Of a DNA stretch of 17,676 nucleotides, positions 13,337 through 17,676 are shown piece after piece (the first letter of the stretch is position 1; each line of letters begins with the position of its first letter). Below the pieces are notes generated by a model that was given only the letters and a program-made list of their open reading frames with translations, did no database searches and was not told the origin of the DNA. This stretch comes from an archaeon. Its GTDB lineage: Archaea > EX4484-52 > B79-G9. Where the stretch lies: positions 1 to 17,676 of the forward strand of contig WSZW01000114.1 in NCBI GenBank assembly GCA_013139905.1. The letters are read 5' to 3'. The position numbers and the translations under genes were made by a program.

Positions 13337-13759
13337 ATGGATATCATAATTAAAACTGCAACCAGAATATTTTTCCCGATAATCCTTATGTTTGGATTTT
13401 ACGTAGCACTTCACGGTCACTTATCTGCCGGTGGTGGTTTCCCCGCAGGAGCTATAATGGCATCTGCATTCCTGCTATTAGTAATAGCATTTACAGAAAA
13501 AGAAGTAGAAAACAAATTCAACGAAATAAAAATAGAAGACATAAAAAGCATCGCGAGTGTATCCCTTTTAGCAATAATAATTATGGAAGTTGTTTTAAGG
13601 CCGGATCTTTTGCATACCCAAACCCCATTAACACTTTGGAGCGGTGGGGTCACAATATACCTTAATCTTTTTGGTTCCATTGTAGTTGCATCCGGACTAA
13701 TGATAATTATATATTCACTCATAAAAGAAGAATGGAAATCAAAAAAATCGACATGGTAA
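13337..13759 (+). CDS. mbhF: MnhB/MrpB-like subunit (MbhF)
   Basis: This 140-residue protein has four hydrophobic segments. It carries GHLSAGGGFPAGAIMASAF, the MrpB 'GH.sPGGGFqgG' signature, and a conserved Gly-rich SGGVTIYLNLFGSIVVASG near the end. GGTG (13329-13332), a typical archaeal Shine-Dalgarno, sits 4 nt before the ATG. Part of the Na+-translocating arm. Confidence 0.93.
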   Translation: MDIIIKTATRIFFPIILMFGFYVALHGHLSAGGGFPAGAIMASAFLLLVIAFTEKEVENKFNEIKIEDIKSIASVSLLAIIIMEVVLRPDLLHTQTPLTLWSGGVTIYLNLFGSIVVASGLMIIIYSLIKEEWKSKKSTW

Positions 13760-14122
13760 ATGATAAAAATGATTAGCTACACAATATCTTTTATATTAAT
13801 GACACTAGGAATTTATACCGTTCTTGCAAAAGAAAATCTGATAAAAAAAATAATAGGACTTACAATATTTACAAACGGAATTCACTTATTTTTAATTGCT
13901 CTTGGATATTTCCAAACAACCCAAACAAAAATAGCACCAATATTAACAACACTTAATACACCAATTGCTGAAACTTTCGCAAACCCACTACCGCAAGCAT
14001 TGGTACTAACTTCAATCGTAATAGACCTATCAATAACAGCACTTGCAGCCGCATTAATAATTCAAATTCACAAAAAATTCAAAACCGTATCAGCAAAAAA
14101 ACTAAACAGGCTAAAGGGATAA
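13760..14122 (+). CDS. mbhG: MnhC/MrpC-like subunit (MbhG), NuoK homologue
   Basis: This 120-residue protein has three membrane helices. FTNGIHLFLIALGY and NPLPQALVLTSIVIDLSITA carry the NuoK/MrpC signature ('dPlpQALvLTaIVI'). The ATG follows the previous stop directly (TAAATG). In respiratory-type complexes this subunit lies between the MrpD antiporter and the membrane part near the hydrophilic arm. Confidence 0.95.
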   Translation: MIKMISYTISFILMTLGIYTVLAKENLIKKIIGLTIFTNGIHLFLIALGYFQTTQTKIAPILTTLNTPIAETFANPLPQALVLTSIVIDLSITALAAALIIQIHKKFKTVSAKKLNRLKG

Positions 14123-14123
14123 T

Positions 14124-15581
14124 ATGTTAAGCTTTTTTATAATAATAATCTATCTTGCAACCGGTTTTTTAATACCATTGATAGGATTACTAAAACGAAA
14201 AAATTCATATATAATGGCACTTTTAGCATCAAGCATAGCATTAATTATAACAATTATAGCAATCCCAAACGTCCTTTTTCAAGGTACAATTGTAAAATAC
14301 ATGTCCGGCTGGCCGGCACCCTTTGGAATAACACTCGCAGTTGATTCATTCAACATGATATTTATATCACTGGCAACCATCACAAATCTAATGATTGTAA
14401 TTTATTCTAAATCTAGAATCAAAACCTGGGAAGTAGAATATTACAGTCTGCTCATGCTATTATTCACAGGAATTTTAGGAATATTACACACCGGCGATTT
14501 GTTCAACATGTATGTCTTTTTTGAAATAATGGCAATATCATCATACGCACTAGTCTCATTTCATAAAAACAAAAATGCTCTTGAATGCGCAATAAAATAT
14601 CTGATTTTAGGAACATTCACCTCCTCATTCTTGCTTGTAGGAATAGCGCTCATTTATGGAATAACAGGAACGCTTACAATCGCAAACATCGCAATTATCA
14701 TTGCATCAAAAAAAGCAATCGCAGTACCAATTGCATTCGGTCTTATATTCGCGGGATTTGCATTCAAAAGTTCAATTGCACCATTTCATTATCTTAAAAG
14801 CGACATTTCACAAGCATCAATGCCTCAAATAAGTGCAATATTAGCATCCATTGTAAGTATGACCGCAATTTATGCAATATTAAGACTGTACTTTATAATT
14901 TTTAATCAAATATTCATATTCAATTACATTCTAATCGTTCTTGGACTCTTATCTATGATTATAGGTTCTCTAATGGCACTAAAACAAAAAGATATACTAA
15001 GAATGCTAGGTTATTCTTCAATCGCACAACTCGGATTTGTAGTACTTGGTTTTGGAATGGGTGCATTTGTAAGACAAGCATATAACGCCGCAATATTTCA
15101 TGCAATAAACACAGTATTTATAGAACTTCTTTTATTCTTAACCGCTGGCGTTCTTATATTAAAGCACAATACATCAAGCCTAAAAGAACTGGCAGGAACA
15201 GGAAACAAAAACAAATTTCTATCAATTGGTTTTTTCGTAGGTGCAATCGCAAACGCCGGCATTCCGTTAACAAACGGATTTGCAAGCAAATGGCTATTAT
15301 ATACTGCAAGCCTGCAAATAAATCCAATAATAACATTAATTGCGATTTTTACATCCGTAATAACACTAGCGTATTCCCTTAAAGCATATGTCGTTTTATT
15401 CATGTCAAATACAGATACAAAAAAAACAATATTAGATAAACCAACCATAATAATAATCACAATTCTAATATCTGTGTGTGTCGCTCTTGGCATATTTTAT
15501 ACCGCAGGTCTAGACATTTCAGATATATCCGCGCGCTCTTTATTAAACCGCGCGCAATACATAAAAGAGGTATTAGCATGA
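14124..15581 (+). CDS. mbhH: MnhD/MrpD-like antiporter subunit (MbhH), NuoL/M/N homologue
   Basis: This 485-residue protein has about 14 membrane helices. Key ion-path residues are visible: E134 in DLFNMYVFFEIMAIS (the conserved TM5 Glu), K215 in GFAFKSSIAPFHYLKS (TM7 Lys) and the LKQKDILRMLGYSSIAQLGF segment (central-axis Lys). The length equals that of MrpD/MbhH. It is the main Na+/H+-translocating subunit of the operon. The stop TGA overlaps the mbhI ATG. Confidence 0.95.
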   Translation: MLSFFIIIIYLATGFLIPLIGLLKRKNSYIMALLASSIALIITIIAIPNVLFQGTIVKYMSGWPAPFGITLAVDSFNMIFISLATITNLMIVIYSKSRIKTWEVEYYSLLMLLFTGILGILHTGDLFNMYVFFEIMAISSYALVSFHKNKNALECAIKYLILGTFTSSFLLVGIALIYGITGTLTIANIAIIIASKKAIAVPIAFGLIFAGFAFKSSIAPFHYLKSDISQASMPQISAILASIVSMTAIYAILRLYFIIFNQIFIFNYILIVLGLLSMIIGSLMALKQKDILRMLGYSSIAQLGFVVLGFGMGAFVRQAYNAAIFHAINTVFIELLLFLTAGVLILKHNTSSLKELAGTGNKNKFLSIGFFVGAIANAGIPLTNGFASKWLLYTASLQINPIITLIAIFTSVITLAYSLKAYVVLFMSNTDTKKTILDKPTIIIITILISVCVALGIFYTAGLDISDISARSLLNRAQYIKEVLA

Positions 15582-15886
15582 TTTTAAATTACACTCAATA
15601 TGATTCAGGAATAATCGCGTTAATCTTTTTTACAATAATTGCAATTCTGTATCACGCAACAAAAACAAAAAAATTCACCGGCGAAAAAACAACAATGTAT
15701 GCTTGCGGAGAAACAGTAGATTCTAAAGATATAGACTTAGCAAAAAACGAAACATACAACACAATCATAAACACATTAAAGCTTGATTTGCTTTCAGATG
15801 CGCACTCAGGAAAACTTGATGAATACTTATTTTTAGTTTGCACCGCAGCATTCATAATAATAATAATATTGGTTTTAACATGGTAA
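15578..15886 (+). CDS. mbhI: MbhI-like membrane subunit
   Basis: This 102-residue protein has one helix at each end (IIALIFFTIIAILYHAT; FLVCTAAFIIIIILVLTW). A hydrophilic centre between them carries MYACGETVDSKD and 'NTLKLDLLSDAHSGKLDEY'. The 'YaCGE' motif plus a short two-helix layout match MbhI of Thermococcales Mbh, where the subunit bridges the antiporter arm and the hydrogenase part. ATG 15578 is used because it overlaps the mbhH stop (ATGA); longer readings would lie inside mbhH. Confidence 0.82.
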   Translation: MILNYTQYDSGIIALIFFTIIAILYHATKTKKFTGEKTTMYACGETVDSKDIDLAKNETYNTIINTLKLDLLSDAHSGKLDEYLFLVCTAAFIIIIILVLTW

Positions 15887-16326
15887 ACATATTTTCAAAA
15901 ATACTAAATTTGTCAAGAAAAAAATCCCCGTGGATTTTACACTACGATACCGGCGGGTGTAACGGTTGCGATATAGAAATACTGGCAACCCTAACACCAA
16001 TGTATGACGTTGAGCGTTTCGGAATAGTAGAAAAAGGAAACCCAAGACACTCAGACATCTTAATTGTAACAGGAGCAGTTACAATAAAATCAAAATCACG
16101 ATTAAAAAAAATATACGACCAAATGCCAAATCCAAAAGCAGTAATTGCCGTTGGCAGTTGTGGAATTACAAAAGGCATATTTAAAGACGCATATAATGTT
16201 TGTGGACCCATAGACAAAATAATCCCGGTCGACATGTACGTACCCGGATGCCCGCCAAAGCCCGAAGCCATAATAGATGGCGTTATAAAAACAATCAGCA
16301 TTTGGGAAAAGAAGTTTAAAGATTAA
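15880..16326 (+). CDS. mbhJ: NuoB-like Fe-S subunit (MbhJ, small subunit)
   Basis: This 148-residue protein begins at ATG 15880, overlapping the end of mbhI by 7 nt; the longer frame from 15838 would lie within mbhI. Four cysteines fit a proximal [4Fe-4S] cluster: C27 and C30 (TGGCNGCDIE), C94 (VGSCG) and C124 (VPGCPPKPEAI). RHSDILIVTGAVT and VGSCGITKGIF are typical. The single CxxC, rather than the NuoB Cys-Cys pair, follows group 4 hydrogenase/MBS-type small subunits. It would normally contact the MbhL active-site subunit, which is not encoded nearby. UMP kinase follows after 16 bp. Confidence 0.93.
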   Translation: MVNIFSKILNLSRKKSPWILHYDTGGCNGCDIEILATLTPMYDVERFGIVEKGNPRHSDILIVTGAVTIKSKSRLKKIYDQMPNPKAVIAVGSCGITKGIFKDAYNVCGPIDKIIPVDMYVPGCPPKPEAIIDGVIKTISIWEKKFKD

Positions 16327-16342
16327 CAAACAGGTAAATTTT

Positions 16343-17017
16343 ATGAAAATAATAATCTCTCTTGGTGGCTCACTTTTAACATCTGATTTTAGTGCTGCAA
16401 ACATCCAAAAATACGCTGACGAAATAATTAACATATCAAAAAAAAACAAAGTCATAGTCGTAATTGGTGGCGGAAAAATAGCAAGACAATACATAGATAT
16501 TGCAGACGAACTTAACTGTAATGATTATCAAAAAGATTATGTTGCAATCAAATTAACAAGAGCAAACGCCGCGATTTTCGCATCCGCTCTTGGGAACTAT
16601 GCAGAACAGGAAATAAAAACAACATATCTGGGAATCACAAATCAATATAATATGAGTGAGAAAATAATTGTCTGTGGCGGAACCGCTCCCGGACAATCAA
16701 CAGATGGCGTGTCCGCAAACCTGGCAAAAAAAATAAAAGCTGATTTAATGATAAACGCAACAAACATTGACGGTGTGTATGACAAAAACCCTGCCGAATT
16801 TAAAAATGCAAAAAAAATAGACAAACTTTCTTACGACCAATTCTTAGACATATTAAAAAACAACGAACAAGCCCCGGGTAAATACGGACTTTGCGATTAT
16901 AAAGCTGTAAAAATATTAAAAGAAAAAAAAATACCACTTATAGTTGTAGATGGAACAAATCCAAAAGAAATATATTTAGCTGTTAAAGGAAATCATCACG
17001 GAAGCACAATAAATTAG
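16343..17017 (+). CDS. pyrH: UMP kinase (archaeal type)
   Basis: This 224-residue amino-acid-kinase-fold enzyme makes UDP from UMP and ATP in pyrimidine synthesis. Visible motifs are ISLGGSLL (phosphate-binding N-terminus), VVIGGGKIARQYI, KLTRANAAIFASAL, the substrate loop GGTAPGQSTDGVSA, NATNIDGVYDKNP and VVDGTNP. The length matches archaeal PyrH (about 225), shorter than bacterial forms. It sits between mbhJ and mbhK in the same direction, with gaps of 16 and 10 bp, so it is probably cotranscribed with the respiratory genes. No metabolic link is obvious; this looks like an insertion into an otherwise canonical order. Confidence 0.95.
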   Translation: MKIIISLGGSLLTSDFSAANIQKYADEIINISKKNKVIVVIGGGKIARQYIDIADELNCNDYQKDYVAIKLTRANAAIFASALGNYAEQEIKTTYLGITNQYNMSEKIIVCGGTAPGQSTDGVSANLAKKIKADLMINATNIDGVYDKNPAEFKNAKKIDKLSYDQFLDILKNNEQAPGKYGLCDYKAVKILKEKKIPLIVVDGTNPKEIYLAVKGNHHGSTIN

Positions 17018-17027
17018 GCGAAAAAAA

Positions 17028-17411
17028 ATGGACTTTAAAAAAATAGGAACCGTTACATGCATGAAAGACAATTCATGCATAATTGAAATTCCAGCAACCG
17101 AACTAATAAAACAAATAGCAAAATTACGTCTCTCAGGATTCTATAGAATATCAACAATAACCGGAACCGACACGGGAAAAGTTATTGAAGTAATATATCA
17201 CATATCAAACGAAACATTCACAGTCAATCTAAAAACAACAATTCCTCGTATAAACGCATCAATTAAAACAATTAATCATTATTTCCCGGGCGCCGCTTTA
17301 TACGAACGCGAGCTGGCCGAAATGATTGGCGTAATAATTATCGGAAACCTGAACCCAAAAAACATATTTCTGGACGAAACCTCACCAAAGACACCGCTAC
17401 GGAAAAAATAA
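17028..17411 (+). CDS. mbhK: NuoC-like subunit (MbhK)
   Basis: This 127-residue soluble protein has the NuoC/30-kDa fold signature near the end: FPGAALYERELAEMIGV, then LDETSPKTPLRKK, matching 'P.A.w.ERE..dmfGi...d......pLRK'. It is slightly short compared with Thermococcales MbhK, mostly at the N-terminus. It lies 10 bp after pyrH, and a GGCG sits 10 nt before the ATG. In Mbh and complex I this subunit packs against the large catalytic subunit, which would normally be encoded directly after it but is not here. Confidence 0.88.
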   Translation: MDFKKIGTVTCMKDNSCIIEIPATELIKQIAKLRLSGFYRISTITGTDTGKVIEVIYHISNETFTVNLKTTIPRINASIKTINHYFPGAALYERELAEMIGVIIIGNLNPKNIFLDETSPKTPLRKK

Positions 17412-17425
17412 CGTTCTTGCAATAA

Positions 17426-17476
17426 CTACCAATTATCTACTAAAACCTACTAATAACTACTAAATTAGTAGATAAC
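17426..17476. repeat. CTACTAA repeats in 10-bp phase inside an 11-bp inverted repeat
   Basis: CTACTAA occurs at 17437-17443, 17447-17453 and 17457-17463, exactly 10 bp apart, preceded by a variant CTACCAA at 17426-17432. TTATCTACTAA (17433-17443) is the exact reverse complement of TTAGTAGATAA (17465-17475), and CTACTAA-A-TTAGTAG (17457-17471) is a shorter palindrome. It begins 14 bp after the mbhK stop. It could be a terminator or a protein-binding array. Confidence 0.6.
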
Positions 17477-17525
17477 AAACACAAAAAATTAGTTTTCAAA
17501 CAATCATAAACTAACAAAAATAATA

Positions 17526-17542
17526 ACTACCAAATTGGTAGT
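17526..17542. terminator. ACTACCAA-A-TTGGTAGT inverted repeat next to a T-run
   Basis: The 8-bp arms read as a hairpin from either strand, followed by TTTATTT on plus and TATTATTTTT on minus, directly behind the stop of the minus-strand gene. This fits a bidirectional terminator between convergent genes. It shares the ACTACCAA unit with 17425-17432. Confidence 0.45.
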
Positions 17543-17543
17543 T

Positions 17544-17676
17544 TTATTTGATCCATTTCATCACCACTCTAACAAATCCATCTACATCTTTTATCAAAAT
17601 ATGGTTTTTTAATATTTCTGTTAACAAAACATCCCCGCGAAGTTCTTTCTTAAAAATATTCATAGGATAACTCTTA
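17544..17676 (-). CDS. C-terminal end of an unidentified gene running off the window
   Basis: The minus-strand frame is open from the window edge to a TAA at 17544-17546, giving 43 residues ending in DVDGFVRVVMKWIK, with KKELRGDVLLTEILKNHIL before it. The stretch is helical and charged and could be the end of a soluble regulatory or enzyme protein. A Met at 17660-17662 could be a start, but the frame stays open upstream. I do not recognise it. It is not a hydrogenase large subunit. Confidence 0.5.
   Translation of the reverse strand, partial: KSYPMNIFKKELRGDVLLTEILKNHILIKDVDGFVRVVMKWIK

Noticed and set aside
11841..15581. Stand-alone Mrp antiporter
   Set aside because: Separate D and E genes and the following MbhI, NuoB-like and NuoC-like genes point to an Mbh-type respiratory module.
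17437..17463. CRISPR-like short repeats
   Set aside because: Units are 7 bp with 3-bp gaps; far too short for a CRISPR repeat-spacer array.
17544..17676. Displaced start of mbhL on the other strand
   Set aside because: The 43 residues contain none of the large-subunit motifs (no CxxC, no NuoD-like sequence).

Overview
The window is archaeal and AT-rich. The evidence is an archaeal/eukaryotic-type family B DNA polymerase, a type II methionine aminopeptidase, an archaeal-type UMP kinase, a DUF373 membrane protein, the archaeal Era-like GTPase/DUF2073/zinc-ribbon trio, and a membrane-bound hydrogenase (Mbh) type operon. TATA boxes lie about 25 bp upstream of start codons, which suggests leaderless mRNAs for many first genes. 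The 'VFPDGTVQTAA' surface-protein motif, the low GC and the wHTH-nucleotidyltransferase pairs suggest a DPANN-like or other deep AT-rich archaeon. The exact lineage cannot be fixed from this sequence. The + strand is visibly A/C-rich over T/G through most of the window, in genes of both orientations, so the skew looks replication-linked.

Layout. 1-1299 is the 3' part of a secreted Asn/Thr-rich protein whose start resembles the end of a gingipain-like (C25) peptidase domain. 1304-3782 is a small toxin-antitoxin-like island with two nucleotidyltransferase/HEPN-type pairs. The minus-strand pair is a wHTH-nucleotidyltransferase followed by a HEPN protein whose 5' end is interrupted by an in-frame stop. 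The plus-strand pair is a helical protein overlapping a second nucleotidyltransferase, and it is bracketed by a perfect 25-bp direct repeat containing TGTAA-N4-TTACA palindromes. 3786-5182 (minus) is the zinc-ribbon, DUF2073 and Era-like GTPase operon. It is divergent from polB (5299-7728), which is convergent with a Na+/phosphate-type cotransporter (7733-8818, minus). A 62-bp divergent promoter region then leads to map (8881-9768), followed by a DUF373 membrane protein (9801-10880), tRNA-Val(TAC) with encoded CCA (11028-11104), and an anchored surface protein of atypical composition (11152-11769).

11841-17411 is a tightly packed operon in the order MnhE, MnhF, MnhG, DUF4040, MbhE, MnhB, MnhC, MnhD, MbhI, MbhJ, UMP kinase, MbhK. 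This matches mbhA-K of the Thermococcales hydrogenase, with pyrH inserted between mbhJ and mbhK. It would supply a Na+/H+ antiporter arm joined to a NuoB-like iron-sulfur subunit and a NuoC-like subunit. The catalytic large subunit (mbhL), the NuoH-like subunit (mbhM) and the ferredoxin subunit (mbhN) do not follow. After mbhK come CTACTAA repeats in 10-bp phase, two inverted repeats, and the end of an unrelated minus-strand gene that runs off the window. The most interesting points are this truncated or split respiratory complex with an embedded nucleotide kinase, and the repeat-bracketed toxin-antitoxin island.
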